A stretch of 64,000 nt of DNA, from assembly GCA_003255065.1 (NCBI GenBank), contig QAOA01005126.1:383850-447849 (forward strand). Direction: 5' to 3'. The notes under the pieces are model-generated. The model did not search any database and was not told the DNA's origin. It saw only the letters and a program-made list of their open reading frames with translations. Position numbers and translations under genes: made by a program. Below are positions 20,997 to 32,528 of this stretch, one piece after another; the stretch's first letter is position 1, and each line of letters begins with the position of its first letter. The DNA is from Cercis canadensis (Eukaryota > Streptophyta > Magnoliopsida > Fabales > Fabaceae).

Positions 20997-21963
20997 TGAT
21001 GCAGGACAAGCTGTCCTCAAGAAAGACCAAGTTTAAATTATTATTTGGTTTAATTATTAGCTTGAATGTGAACCCACTTGAAGAAATACAAGGCCTAGTC
21101 CAAGCATTGGTACTAGCCAAAGCTTTGTTGATCAAGCTGTCTGAAATTTTAGAATTGGACCCAACTTTCACTGAATAATTGGGCATGAAAACCAAGCTCA
21201 ACTTTGGCTCGTGAGTAGGCACTAGAAATCTCTAGATGTCTAGTTTAAAACGAATCAAGAATCACCCAATTTCGAGTTTTTTGGAAGAAGTTATGATATT
21301 TTCTTTAGTTGCTACCAGTCAAAGTCAACATTAAATAAGTAGCTAAAAATAGACTTTTGAAACTTGTTCAATTTTCCTAGAATAATGTAATTCTTTTATT
21401 TATGTTATTTCCTATGCCTGGAGAGTTTTCCCATTGCTAGTTATATTCACATCTATGTAAACATTGAAGAACAACTTTGAGTGATTATTGAATTAATAGA
21501 AAAGCTTTGTGCTTTCTTCTCCAAGTTTATGTATCTCTTTGGTGGATTCCATTCAGTGGTGAGCTTAACCTAGCATTTATGTATCTCTTTGGTGGATTCC
21601 AGAGGGTGGTGAGTGCATCTTGCTCTGTGTCTCTAAGGTTTTGGGTTCCTTAGGGTGGTGGGCTTAAATCTATCCAACCCATTTTTTTTTTTTTGCAACT
21701 ATTAGACCCCTTTTGGTTTGAGGCTTGTTCTAAGTCGTCGTTTATCCAAATTGAGTGTTTCATATGTCATTTTGATGGTTCAAAATCTCATCTTTCTCCG
21801 TGTTTTGGAATCATCTAATTCAGACTTATAAACTGAAAGATATGGCCAAAACAAAATTACTGCCACATAGACTTCGAATTGCCTTACTTCTTCCCTATTA
21901 TGGTTTAAACCCGTATTAGGTTTGGTATCAGATACAGAACTTAAAAAGGAACAACCTCATAGG

Positions 21964-21995
<32 letters not shown>

Positions 21996-22591
21996 NTTTT
22001 TTTTTTTTTTTTTATAATCTGAAATTCTCCTTCATTAATCTGAAAATTGTAAATTTTATCTTGGAACAATCCTCCAAGAATAGGAAAATAGGCTATTAAA
22101 TGCAACTTACAACTTCCAAGAAAATGCACTAATAACTAATAGTAAGTAGCTTTAATGCTTACAAATTTCAAAAGAAATACATACTGAAAATAGATATGAC
22201 CATATTCATTGTAATTAGCTAAATAAATAGTTGGTTGAATGATTGACCCAACTAGTGGGCTGGTCAAATAAGAGCTTCTGAGCTTTAACTACTTCTTGGA
22301 CCAATAAACTGAATTGGGCTGAATTCCTGTCTAGCTGGTTTGGATCTAGACATCCATAGCTTTCTAGTGCCTACTCACATGCGAAAGTTGGGTTTGGTTT
22401 GCATGCTCAATTCTTCAATGAAAGTTGGGCCCAGTTCTAAAATTTCGGACAACTTGGTTAACAAAGCTTGAGCCTGTACCAATGCTTGGACTAGGCTTGT
22501 ATTTCTTCAAGTGAATTTACATTCAAGCTAATAATTAAACCAAATAATAATTTAAACTTGGTCTTTTTTTAGGACAACTTATCCTGCATCA
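20997..22591. mobile_element. Element with inverted 250-bp arms, TG...CA ends and 5-bp flanking repeat
   Basis: The left arm (20997-21245) starts TGATGCAGGACAAG and is the imperfect reverse complement of the right arm (about 22345-22591), which ends CTTATCCTGCATCA. GTTTA lies directly outside both ends (20992-20996 and 22592-22596). TG...CA ends with a 5-bp duplication are LTR-like, and a TGGTATCAGATAC word resembling a Met-tRNA primer site is at about 21923. Yet the arms are inverted, not direct. A repeated phrase TTATGTATCTCTTTGGTGGATTCCA occurs at 21525 and 21580. No protein is coded. It could be a rearranged LTR element or an inverted-repeat transposon. Confidence 0.55.
21967..22013. other. 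Poly-T run with an N, assembly join
   Basis: A long T homopolymer broken by a single N at 21996. Most likely a placeholder for a gap of unknown size. Confidence 0.7.
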
Positions 22592-22596
22592 GTTTA

Positions 22597-23426
22597 TCTC
22601 TTTATCTTTTTCAATTGCAATTGTACTCATTATTTATCTATAAATAAAATAAACAAACAAACAAAAGAACAAACCTATGCCAAGCCGTCCACATCCACAT
22701 GCCATCAAACAACCAACCATGGAGGTAGAGATGTATCTGTAACCATGGATCGAACCAATGCGTTGGGCTCTGCTCCTAACTATGGCAACTTGCAATATCA
22801 AGAACTGGATTGGGCATCAATTGTTCAAGCTCAAATACGGTTCATATATAACATTAATGATTTCTAAGACCATAGAATTTAACTCCTTCCACCAAAAGTT
22901 GGGGTAAGAATTCCTCTGTATCACGCAGAGTTGACACTCCTGATTGATTAAAAGACGAAAAGGAAACTCTTAAAAAAATTAGGTTGGGATATATATTACA
23001 ATATAATATACTTTTAATAATCGACATACATGTGACTATTTAATAATGAAGGGTCACAGAAGAAAAAGCTACTCCGGTGGTGGGTTTTATCATTGCGCCT
23101 TTGAAGGCCCAAATTTTCTGCTGCTTGAGTCCCTATTATGGACATGGTTCTAATATTGGTTTAGTTATCCGTTAAAATAAGATAATCTAATGAAATACTA
23201 ATCAATTCTTAACTTTTAAAAGAAATTCATAAGTATAATTTATATTATGAAAACTTTTAATTCAACAGTTAGATCTATGAAATTTACCTTCTACAAGACT
23301 AAGAGAAAGTGCAAAGAAACAAAAAAAATTGTCATGTCACATGGCTACCACGACAACACCACCATTAGTCTTTGGACGGTGTTAAGAGTGTGGACTAATT
23401 TATTTATTTTGTGAAACTTGAAAGGC
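22597..23426. other. Intergenic DNA, nothing recognised
   Basis: AT-rich. A short frame from an ATG at about 22744 (MDRTNALGSAPNYGNLQYQE) looks protein-like for about 40 codons but has no known motif and ends at once. No other feature. Confidence 0.45.
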
Positions 23427-24093
23427 TAAGGAATTGTTTGCTTTCGAAAATATTTCCTTATTTTCATTTTTAGTTCTTATTTCTTGAAATACATTTTCAT
23501 TATCAGTTTCTAAACTTTAGGAAATATGTTTAGTTTGCAAAGCTAAAAACATGTTTGGTATAAAAATTTTAAAAAGTGAAAATTATGAAAATATGTTCAA
23601 TTAATATATTTTCTATTTATTTCTTGTCTATTTTCAATAAGGTTTTAAATAATTTATCTCCATATTTACTATATATGTATATGTATATATACATGTATAT
23701 AGTATTACTCTCACATCTTTTTTTTTTAGATCATTTTTACATTCGCACATATTAGATTCAACAAAAATTTGGCACGAGCTCACTTAAATTATTTTTTTGT
23801 CCAATCTTACCCATGACTAATCCAATGTAAAAATAACATAAGAAAAGTATCACTTGTTGTTGAACAAGATCATCAAAATAGCATTGAACTAAGCAACATA
23901 GTTTAAGGATTGAACCATGATGGTTAAGCCTCTTAACTTAGATAATAGGGACATAAGCCACAATGTTTAGCCAAAAAACCAAGGACACAAGATTTAACCA
24001 CAACAATCACTGAACTAGCTACAGTGTCTTTAGCCATATCAATCAAATAAAATTTTCTCTAGTAATCAAAGTCATTCTAATGTAAAAATAATA

Positions 24094-25470
24094 CTAATGA
24101 ATTCTATTTTTCCACATTTCATTGGCAATGTTTTCTCTAACTTGTGCCATTTGGGCAATCTGAGCATCATCAATAGTAATGCTTTCTTTATGTCCTATAC
24201 CATGTTCTCCTTGTATTGTAGCACCTTCTTGAGAGTAATCTTTAAAAAATCTATTTGTGGCATGTTGTATCCTAATGAAGTTATGAATAGTGCAACAAGC
24301 CGTAGGAATTTTCCTTTGTATTCTTATTGGATAATTTGGCATTAATTTTAAAATGAGAAATCTTGCCCTCAATACTCAAATGCACCTTTCAATAACATTT
24401 TGTAATGAAAAGTGTCTATAATTAAACAATTCATGTTTGCCTCTTGGTCGACTTTGTCCACAATAATCTTGTAAATGGTATCTTTGGTCACGATATGGAG
24501 CAAGATATCCAGGCATATTAGGATAACCAGAATCGACAAGATAAAATTGATATCTTAAAAGACAAACAAGAACTTTCATAAGATAACTTAAATGATAATG
24601 AAGTATCATTTAAATTAACAATATTTTAATTTGTTGATATATCTCCATGAGGCTTAGGAAAATTGTTTTAGGGCTTCAAGGCATCTAAAAACACCCTTGA
24701 ATCATTTGATGTCCCTTCCCATCCAGTATACACAAAGGTGAACAACATATTAAAATCACATGCTGCCATCACGTTTTGTTTACTAAAACTTTTCTTCCAA
24801 GAAAGACTGTTTGTTTTCTTGTAGGAGCCCAAGCAGCAAGATGTGTGCCATCAATAGCACCAATGCAATCTTAGAATAGAAACAAACTATTTTAAATTAA
24901 AAAAAATTCATTGATTAAAATACAATAAGAATAGAAGTAAATGCTTACCTTAAAGTAGGGAAAGTATTTTTTATTCTCCAAAATGCGTTTATGAGTACTC
25001 ACTTGATTTTTAGGTCTTTTGATTGTTGTGCCCAACACACATACAACTCTAAGTACTCTACTAAACCATTTGCTTGTCGTATGAAGAGAATGTTGAAAAT
25101 GATCTGCACCAATTTTGTAGCGCAAGCTATGATAAACTATGATCAAGAACATTGTCACTGCTTCCTCTACACTTACTCTTTTATCACCCTTCAAATTTGC
25201 CACATTTTTTAAAGCATCACAGAAGTTCAAAAATACATATTTTTCCATTCGAAAACTTTCATAACACCTAGCTTCATGGCCAACCAAAAATCCAAGTGTA
25301 TACATCCTTCTTTTCAGCATAGAAGTTCTACAAGGTATCTTGTCAACAAAGGTCCTTTGATTTTCCATGATTAATTGAATCATAATTAAGTCTCCTAAAT
25401 CATCATCCAAGTTGCTTGATTCTGTACTGCTCTCAATGCTTGAATTATCTCTACAATCATCAAAGGACAT
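24094..25470 (-). pseudogene. PIF/Harbinger transposase (DDE_Tnp_4), decayed
   Basis: From the N-terminus (25470): an acidic start, then ESFRMEKYVFLNFCDAL, VEEAVTMFLIIVYHSLRYK and SKWFSRVLRVVC, the usual N-terminal domain of plant Harbinger transposases. The catalytic part follows in shifted frames: CIGAIDGTHLAAWAP (first Asp, about 24840), GWEGTSNDSRVF (second Asp, about 24710), YLVDSGYPNMPGYLAPYR (about 24510-24560) and FNYRHFSLQNVIERC (Glu, about 24380-24420). The C-terminus KLMPNYPIRIQRKIPTACC and IHNFIR ends near 24094. Frameshifts and stops between the blocks rule out a working enzyme. Such transposases need the neighbouring Myb-like protein for transposition. Confidence 0.85.
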
Positions 25471-25610
25471 ATTGATCTGTTCAAAAATTCAACACACATT
25501 ACACATCAACAATAAACTATTAAAATATGAAAGCTAACATAACTCAGAAATAATTCTAGTAATCTTAATAACTTTAAATATATTGATAAGCATAGTAAGG
25601 TTATACAATT

Positions 25611-26011
25611 AGATACCACTTTGGTGCCACTTGCTGCTGAAATGCAACAACTGACACTACAGTGCTTAGCCAATGAAATGTTGACAGGGTATAGGTAAAA
25701 ACTTGGTTAAGCAAATTTTATTAAATTATGGTTTTGCCCCAAAGTTGATATAATTACAAAATTGCCTCTAGAAGTTGAGATAATTACAAAATTATCTCAA
25801 ATGAACCATAAACCCTAAATCATAAACTCTAAATCCTAAAAAATAAACCCTAAATAGATAGACATAATTATATGTTATATTTGTAATAAGCCAAATTGCC
25901 AATTATACAAGTAACCAAAAAATTTGTTGACATCACTCAACTAATCAGAAGCTGCCACGTGTCATTATCAATTATTGCATTTTAGCAACAAGTGGTATTT
26001 TAGTCGTTTCC
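25611..26011. mobile_element. 401-bp MULE-type MITE between the Harbinger genes
   Basis: TATACAATT occurs directly outside both ends (25602-25610 and 26012-26020), a 9-bp target duplication. The ends are imperfect inverted repeats: ATACCACTTTGGTGCCACTT near the left pairs with the complement of AAGTGGTATTTTAGTCG at the right, and CCACTTGCTGCTGAAATGCA pairs with the complement of TGCATTTTAGCAACAAGTGG. No coding capacity. The duplication size points to a non-autonomous Mutator-like element nested in the Harbinger element. Confidence 0.75.
25808..25858. repeat. Degenerate telomere-like repeats (AAACCCTAAA)
   Basis: About five units resembling the plant telomere complement (CCCTAAA): ATAAACCCTAAATCATAAAC, then ACTCTAAATCCTAAA and AATAAACCCTAAATAG, inside the MITE. 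Too short and mutated to be a telomere. Confidence 0.6.
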
Positions 26012-26139
26012 TATACAATTTATAAGTATTGGATAAAATCTTAAAAGCCAAATTGACATGAAATAACAATAATATCAATAGGTTATACAATCAATCAATA
26101 CATCTTACTCAAAGGATTCTAACAACCCTTTCGTCTAAA

Positions 26140-27064
26140 AGCTAGCATCTTAATGAACATGCGCCTTCAATCTGGATCCTTTAATATCTTTGTTGACTTA
26201 TTGTATAAAGAACCTGAAACATTGTCCATAGAGTCTAATAACTCCATGCATGCATAAATGCAATATGGATCATCTAAGGGATTTGCTTGTGCTTTATACC
26301 ATTATGTCTTGGCCTTCCTTGCATCTATCATTGCACTCATTGTTTCAACCCATTGGTCCAAGCATGCTTCTAGTTTTTCTGACTTCGATATCTTTGGCTA
26401 TTTACTTTGACGCTCACTTGATGAACTAATTGCCTTTTTTTTTTTTTTTTTACCACCCTCTTTGGGACCTTCATCCTCAACATCAACAATATGCACACCT
26501 TTTGAAAGAAAATTATCCTCTAACTCTCGCTCCTCATTTGATGTTGTTGGCTCTTAAGTGGATATGCATGACTCAATGCATCAGTTGGTGTGCTAGTATT
26601 GAATATTTCACCTAAATTTTCATAGTTGTGCTCAAAACCATGCTTCCTAAATTGCCGATAGAATCTTCCTTTCTGTAAAAAAAAAANAAAAAAAAAAAAA
26701 AAAAAAGAACAAATTTTAGTAAAATGTAAGTACAAATATAATGATAATAATCAATAAATTTTGGACATACCAGAATAAGGTCTTGCCAAACTTCTTCATT
26801 AGCATTTACATTGTTTGATTTTATATCCCATGTAACTCCTGTGCAGCCCAGCAAAATTGAAAACTCATGATGTTGAATGCGAAGATGGTTAAACTTCCCT
26901 TTCAATCTCTCAACACCATAATTTTCTCCAATAATTTTTGTCAGTTCATCATTTATTTCTTTCTAGATCTTCAACTTAAATGTTGATGATTGCAATTCAT
27001 TTTTCTTCACTCGATCATATATTAGCTGAATGAAAGCTTTCGTATTTTGGGTTGGCCATTCCAT
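26140..27064 (-). pseudogene. Myb/SANT-like accessory protein of the Harbinger element
   Basis: Starts at an ATG at 27064 or 27059 with MEWPTQNTKAFIQLIYDRVK, then TFKLKIWKEINDELTKI, YGVERLKGKFNHLRIQHHEF and TGVTWDIKSNNVNANEEVW, the pattern of the Myb/SANT-like DNA-binding domain of plant PIF elements. The reading continues beyond an A-rich intron-like stretch with an N at 26687 as GRFYRQFRKHG, a Lys-rich region and a C-terminal helix region near 26200 (DPYCIYACMELLDSMDNV). Stops are present. In active elements this protein binds the ends and recruits the transposase, which is coded just downstream in the same orientation. Confidence 0.72.
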
Positions 27065-27690
27065 AGTATCTCCCCTTTCACTTATTCCTCTCATATTTTT
27101 CTAGTTACATAATATGATATTAAATAAAAAAAAATCTGCAAAGTTAACATATAAAAAATGCAGGAAACAATGTTCAAACCACAAACACTAATTTCAATCA
27201 AATAAATCAGACTCTCACCCATCTAGATATTTAAGCAGTGAGTTTATTAAACCTCTTGCCTAGAGAGCTACAAGAATACTACAAATACAAAAGGTGTTAT
27301 ATATAACACATGGAAAGCATGCATACTTACAAAGGCAATTGCTTCCAAGTAATTGTCCCTTACTTCCTGTTCCGTTTCTGTGCAAGTAACATAGTCAAAA
27401 AAACATGTTAGAAAGGAATCACGTAAATCACTTTCATATCAAAGAAGAATAGCAAATAATATATATTAAAAAACAAGAAAAATATACAAACAAAAACAAA
27501 AAGAGGAAGAAAGGGGGAAAAATCATAGAGAGCTGAATCCTTTGATTTTGTTATTGTTTCATCATTCAATGGGATAAGCTACAGAAAGGTAACACCAAGT
27601 CACTTATTACATGGTTTGCTATCTTTGCTTCTCAAATTGCACCATGCATGCAACAACAGAGTTTATTTATTTTTTTCAATTTTTTTTTGG
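27065..27690. other. AT-rich spacer, no gene seen
   Basis: No recognisable coding or repeat signal; probably promoter-side sequence of the Myb-like gene and then junction DNA. Confidence 0.4.
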
Positions 27691-27980
27691 GCTCTGGAAT
27701 TGTGGGTATTGTAGCATTCACTCTACTAGGTGTGCAGTGGTGACAGGAGCAAATAGAGGAATTGGGTTGGAGACAGTTAGGTAGTTAGTTTCATATGGGG
27801 TCAAAGTGGTGTTAATTAACTGCTAGAGATGAAAAGAGAGGTATTGAAGCTGTGGAAAAGCTTAAAGACTCAAGTCTCTCTGAACTTGTGGTTTTTCATT
27901 AGCTTTATGTTACTGATGCTGCTAGTGTAGCTTCTATGGCAGAGTTCATCAAATCCCATTTTGGAAAGCTTGATATCCTG
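27690..27980 (+). pseudogene. Short-chain dehydrogenase/reductase fragment
   Basis: One exon-like piece encodes the start of a Rossmann fold: VVTGANRGIGLETVR (the NADP-binding TGxxxGIG motif, about 27738-27780), KVVLTARDEKRGIEAVEKL, LYVTDAASVASMAEFI and FGKLDILV, ending at a GT donor (27981). It matches the plant menthone/neomenthol or salutaridine reductase-like group. Frame breaks occur after TVR (stop) and before LYVTD. The active-site Tyr-x-x-x-Lys region is absent. Intact relatives reduce ketones with NADPH in specialised metabolism. It lies within the inferred Harbinger borders. Confidence 0.8.
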
Positions 27981-29382
27981 GTAAAATAAAAATCTAACAC
28001 ACTATATACTAATAATTTCTATCTTTATACAATTCATCCATTAAATGACCCTAGTTAACTGCAAAAATAAGGACAAAGTAATAGTTATTTGTTGTTCCTT
28101 AATTTGGGTAATTTATCTTGTTATTGTACAAAAAAATTGCTACTGCAATTAAGTGCTTTTCTATGTGTGGTTCTACGTACACTGCATTCTGTTCAGTAAA
28201 AACACCACCTTGAACTTGAAGTATATTTGTATTTCATAGAGATATAGTTCACATTAAGCATCATCTCCACGTATGCATTTTGTTCAAGGTAAAAGGGAAG
28301 TTTGGTGTTGATTGCTGATGAATGTGGAACTAGATGCTTACGCAGTCTCGGTGTTCTCTTTTCATACTGGTCAGGAACATTTCATTGAAGTAGAAAGTGA
28401 TTATTATAAAAGCCAGCTACTTTGTTGTTAGTTTAGTTTTTAAGGGGTTAAAAAGTCATTTCTGGATCTTAAAGCTGACTTGTAATTACTTGTATGGATT
28501 TATACTTTGCATGTTTTTTCAAGAATATTTGAGATATTTTGCATGGATTTTTCTTTCCTTATAATTTTTGTAGCTTGCTTTTATCATATTGCAAGTTGCC
28601 CTCATTTGGTATTGTCCTAGTATACTACTAAGCAAATTTTAAAAGCTGAATAGTTAACTATCAATGATAGTTTGTCAAGAATAATGACAATCAAACTTGG
28701 CACCAAGCGTTGTTCTCCAGAACAATTTCTTTTCCTGGGGAAATCTACAAAGCTGCAACTCATGAATTCTAAAACCTCTTATCCCAAGTAGAAAGACAAT
28801 CATCCTTCATACTAGTTCACACCATTCACACATAATAACCATTTGATGACAAATGTAAAGTCCCACGGGTTCAGAAAGTAATTTTGGTTGTTAACTTAAA
28901 CTACACTTTATGCGATAATCCATTGACACCATGGAATTTTTCATGCATTGCTCATGAATACAAAATAGGAACTCATTCATTAGAAATTTTCAGCAAAAAT
29001 AAAAAATTAATATAAAAAAATAACTATGCTTTGTTTACAGCAAAAATAGTAGAATGAATTGAATCCCATAAAATCCTTTCTCCATTCAGCTCACAAAGCA
29101 TTAATGTTAAACCAACTTATATGAAGCATTAATTTTCAGGTACTTTAATTCAATGTCACTCAGCATTAGCATAAGCTAATATTTGTTACCATGTTTTGAA
29201 TCACCATATTGTAGACGTGTAGTTTACTTTTGCTGCTCGTCTATAAACTACCTAAAGTCCTTGCCACAAGCTCGCACCTAATAGCTTCTTATAATAGTAT
29301 TCTGAAACTAAATACTGGGTTAGGCACAAACTTTTAAATTCATTGAAGATTGATAGTTAAATTATGTGTATTTTAATGGGGT
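27981..29382. other. Non-coding stretch between the two enzyme fragments
   Basis: About 1.4 kb with no recognisable exon. It may contain the intron of the dehydrogenase source gene at its left end and unrelated DNA beyond. Confidence 0.4.
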
Positions 29383-30150
29383 TTGGTGTTTTTAAGTATT
29401 TGTGATACTTGCGGCAGGAATGTTTTGGAGGAATACACTGTTAAGATGAGGAAGGTAACAAAGCTTGTTTCTAGAGCCATGGCAAAGTCACCAAATTTAG
29501 AAGAAAACTGCTTCCTGAATCAGTTTGGTGAAGGAGCACTACTGCAAGCAAGGTTTAACTACTACTCATGCAGATGGATCAGGGTACACTATTATCTTGC
29601 AAGATGTTGAAGTTGAAGGACTTCAAATCCACTATGATGGAAAATGGTTCACAGTTCCCACAATCCCTCATGCCCCTTCTAGTCCTCATGGGTGATCAAA
29701 TGGAGGTATGTTTTTTCATACCAGCAAATAATTTCTAAAGATTTGTCAAAGCTTATGTTTGTTTCATATTTAGCAGTTTAATTAAATTAAAAAAAAAAAA
29801 CTCTGGGCAATTCCATTTTTAAACTTAAATCAGGTCAAGTTTTTATCTTTTCTTATAACTTCAATTTTCTAACGCATCCTATATCAACTTTCAAATGGTA
29901 ACACTACAGATAATGGCTAATGGAGTGCTCAAGAGTCCAATGCATAAGGTATTGACCAACTTAGAGAGGGAAAGGATATCAATTGCCATGCTCTATGCAC
30001 CTGAACCAGACAAAGAGATTGGACCAAAAGATGGTTTGGTGAATGAAAAACAACCAGAGTTGTTCAAGAAGGTGAAAGGTTATGCTGATACGCATTGGGG
30101 ATACTACCAAAGAGGAATGCCAACAATACATGTAACAAAAGTATATACTT
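29383..30150 (+). pseudogene. 2-oxoglutarate/Fe(II) dioxygenase C-terminal fragment
   Basis: Two exons with a GT-AG intron (29706-29909). The first has VLEEYTVKMRKVTKLVSRAM, FLNQFGEGALLQARFNYYS, then in another frame HADGSGYTIILQDVEVEGLQ (the His-x-Asp iron ligands) and YDGKWFTVPTIPHA. The second has GVLKSPMHKVLTN (distal His ligand) and RISIAMLYAPEPDKE, ending in YADTHWGYYQRGM. This matches the SRG1/codeine-demethylase-like DOXC group. A short deletion and frameshift just before the first His, plus a stop near 29694, break it, and the N-terminal half is missing. Because the intron is kept, it is not a retrocopy. Confidence 0.82.
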
Positions 30151-30158
30151 TGACTGAT

Positions 30159-30206
30159 AAAAAAAAAAAAAAAAAAAGGNAAAAAAAAAAAAAAAAAAAA
30201 AAAAAG
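30159..30206. other. Poly-A run with an N, assembly join
   Basis: A long A homopolymer with a single N at 30180 directly after the dioxygenase fragment. A gap of unknown size is likely. Confidence 0.65.
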
Positions 30207-30667
30207 GTATGAACAGTGATGACAAGTGCTGTGTGAGTGTCTAGTTATTTATTTATTTCTTTAACAAAATTGATGAGATGAGATAAACCTAGAGCAAAGA
30301 GAAGAACGTTGTTGCCTTGGCTTGCTTGCTTCTCGTTCACGACGCTTGAACTGCACAAAGAGAAGAACGCTGCCCATCGAGGATGAAGAGAAAAAAGTTT
30401 CATTTTAAACTCATTTTCATTATAATTACAAGATTACTACCTCTTTTTCACTTGTTTTCATTATAATTTCAAAATTGCCACTATGTTTTCACTTTTTTAT
30501 TTCATGTTTTGAAAAATTTGAGAAGAAAACACTGGAAACAACCTTTTTCTATTTTTAGATTTGGGCTAAATTTAAGAAATATTTTCATTAAACTCAACCA
30601 AACAGATTTTCAAGTCCATTTTCACTGAAAATGGAAATACGAAATGACCAAAGCAAATAAGCCTTAA

Positions 30668-32260
30668 AAAATCTATTTGAAAATAAAAGACCAAAACGTT
30701 TATATGGCCAAAATAGGAGACAAAAACTACAATTAAGCCTTCTATTTAAATGTACACGAGATAGGTCATATTAAATTGAGAAAATTATTCTTTGGTTCCT
30801 CATGTTGGTAAAAAATACGATTTAATTTTAAACATGGAAGAATTTCTTGATTTCCTATATTGTATGAAATATCTAAAATATATTTTGATGTTATGTAGTT
30901 ATTTTGTTTTTTTTTTTTAACATGATAACCACATATATTAATAAGATAACCATATAACATCAACAGATAATCTTATAGCACCAAAAGATAATAAGATATG
31001 TTAATAGAATAACTACGTAGCACTTCGAGTAGTAAAGCCTATGTTCGAACTCTACTGTGAGCAATCTTTTTTGGTAGATAATCTGTAAGTATCGTTATAA
31101 GCTCTCATTGAGGCCTATGACATGCCTTGACTTTATAATAATGTATGTTTCCTTCACCCTAAACTTGTTTGTAACTCAAAAAAAAAAAAAAAAAACTCCT
31201 AGAAGTATTTTATATATTTCACGTAATAAAAAAGAAACCAAATTGAAAGTGATTAATATCAATTTTTTTTCGTCAACTTAAAAAAATTAAACAATAATTT
31301 TTTGCACCAAAGTTAAGTTTTCTCCCTGTGCTATCGTTAAGTGTGAAAATGTCTAATGTAGCGCTCCAGGAATAATTTGGAAGAGATTCGTGTTCAATTT
31401 TGAAGATTCAGCCGTTAGAGAGAGAAAATGTTGAAGATTCAGTCGACTGAAAATAACACCAAGATCTTACGGAGCCCACAATTGAAATGGCAGAACTAAT
31501 GTACTGTTTACTCCCCAACAGCCCATTTGACTAGGTGCCGCCGTCCGTTCACATGTTTGGGCGCCCGTGTTTCTCACGCTCCAATTCACAAAATTCCTCA
31601 ACAGTTTTCTTTTTTAATAAGAAAGTTTCTTAACAAAATTAACCATATTATAATAACAACAAAAATAAAATATTTTATTTCACAACTTAAATGTTTATTT
31701 TTTCATATAAAATTATTTTAAAATGTATGTAAATATATGTTTTAATATAAATATTTTATTTCTAAAAAAAAATTGATACAAATGAAATTGAATTTAATTT
31801 TAATCTATTGCAATATAAAATAAATTTTATACAATCACTTAATAGTGTATTATTGTATATGACAAAAATTATTAAAGTTATTTATTGTTGCCATGAGCCA
31901 TAAATTATATAACCATAAGATTCTTTTTTATACAAAAATATTTGATTAAAAAAGGATTTTCAAAACACTTTTTTATACAAAAAAAGTTGTGAGTGCTTTG
32001 ATAATTAAAATTTTAAAATAAAAATTACTTGTCTTAGATTTAATAAGTTTAATACCATCTAAAAAATAGTGTCAAACCAAAATTATTGAGATATAAAAAA
32101 AGAAATTATTTACTATTGGCAAATGATCCTAATTAATTTTAATAATATGAAAATATATTATCAAATAATAGTATAAAATTAACTGTGGATAAAATTTAAT
32201 CTCCTTTATAAACTCCATCGAAATAATTTTCTTTATTTATCTAAAAATAATTAACTTTGT
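30668..32260. other. AT-rich intergenic region upstream of the RER gene
   Basis: No gene-like frame. It contains one possible SINE (listed separately) and a short patch with higher GC near 31490-31600 that codes for nothing recognisable. Confidence 0.5.
31010..31194 (+). mobile_element. Possible tRNA-derived SINE
   Basis: A box-B-like TGTTCGAACTC (about 31041-31051) is preceded by GTAGCACTTCGAGTAGTAAAG, which could be a worn box A, and the unit ends in a pure A-tail (31179-31194). The layout fits a SINE, but neither box is perfect and no flanking duplication was found. Confidence 0.35.
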
Positions 32261-32304
32261 TTTACTATATATAATTTTCCATCTATTGTCGTGCATCCCA
32301 CGTG
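32261..32304 (+). promoter_or_regulatory. Candidate core promoter and G-box of the RER gene
   Basis: ACTATATATAATT at about 32264-32276 is a good TATA box about 255 bp before the start codon, and a G-box CACGTG lies at 32299-32304, near the expected transcription start. G-boxes are common in light-regulated and plastid-protein genes. The start site is not known. Confidence 0.4.
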
Positions 32305-32528
32305 CTAGCTGCTGGCCGTTGGGATTCCACAATTCCATTTGCATAAAGCCCCTAAAACCTCTTTCATCTCAGAACTAACGCCCACTGTCGCCTATTGGAA
32401 TAGAGAAATAGCAAACCAAACCAAACCCAGCAATTTCTCCTTTTTAATACTCACGAAGTCCCACAAAACCATAGAGCACAAAGCAGAACACAGACACAGA
32501 TACAGAGTCAGGATCCAAGAACCCAACA

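Larger units (their letters stand above)
23430..30664. mobile_element. PIF/Harbinger element with two element genes and captured enzyme fragments
   Basis: The left end GGAATTGTTTGCTTTCG (23430) and the complement of the right end, AGGCTTATTTGCTTTGG (ending 30664), match at about 11 of the first 15 bases and run on into similar TTTCATTTTCA-type sequence. TAA lies outside both ends (23427-23429, 30665-30667), the usual 3-bp target of PIF/Harbinger. Inside are the two genes typical of this superfamily, a DDE transposase and a Myb/SANT-like protein, both on the minus strand and decayed. A long non-element section follows with dehydrogenase and dioxygenase fragments. The genes make the superfamily certain; the far right border is less certain. 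Confidence 0.62.

Noticed and set aside
25808-25858. True interstitial telomere or chromosome-end relic
   Set aside because: Only about five degraded units, enclosed in a MITE with its own target duplication. No array of perfect TTTAGGG.
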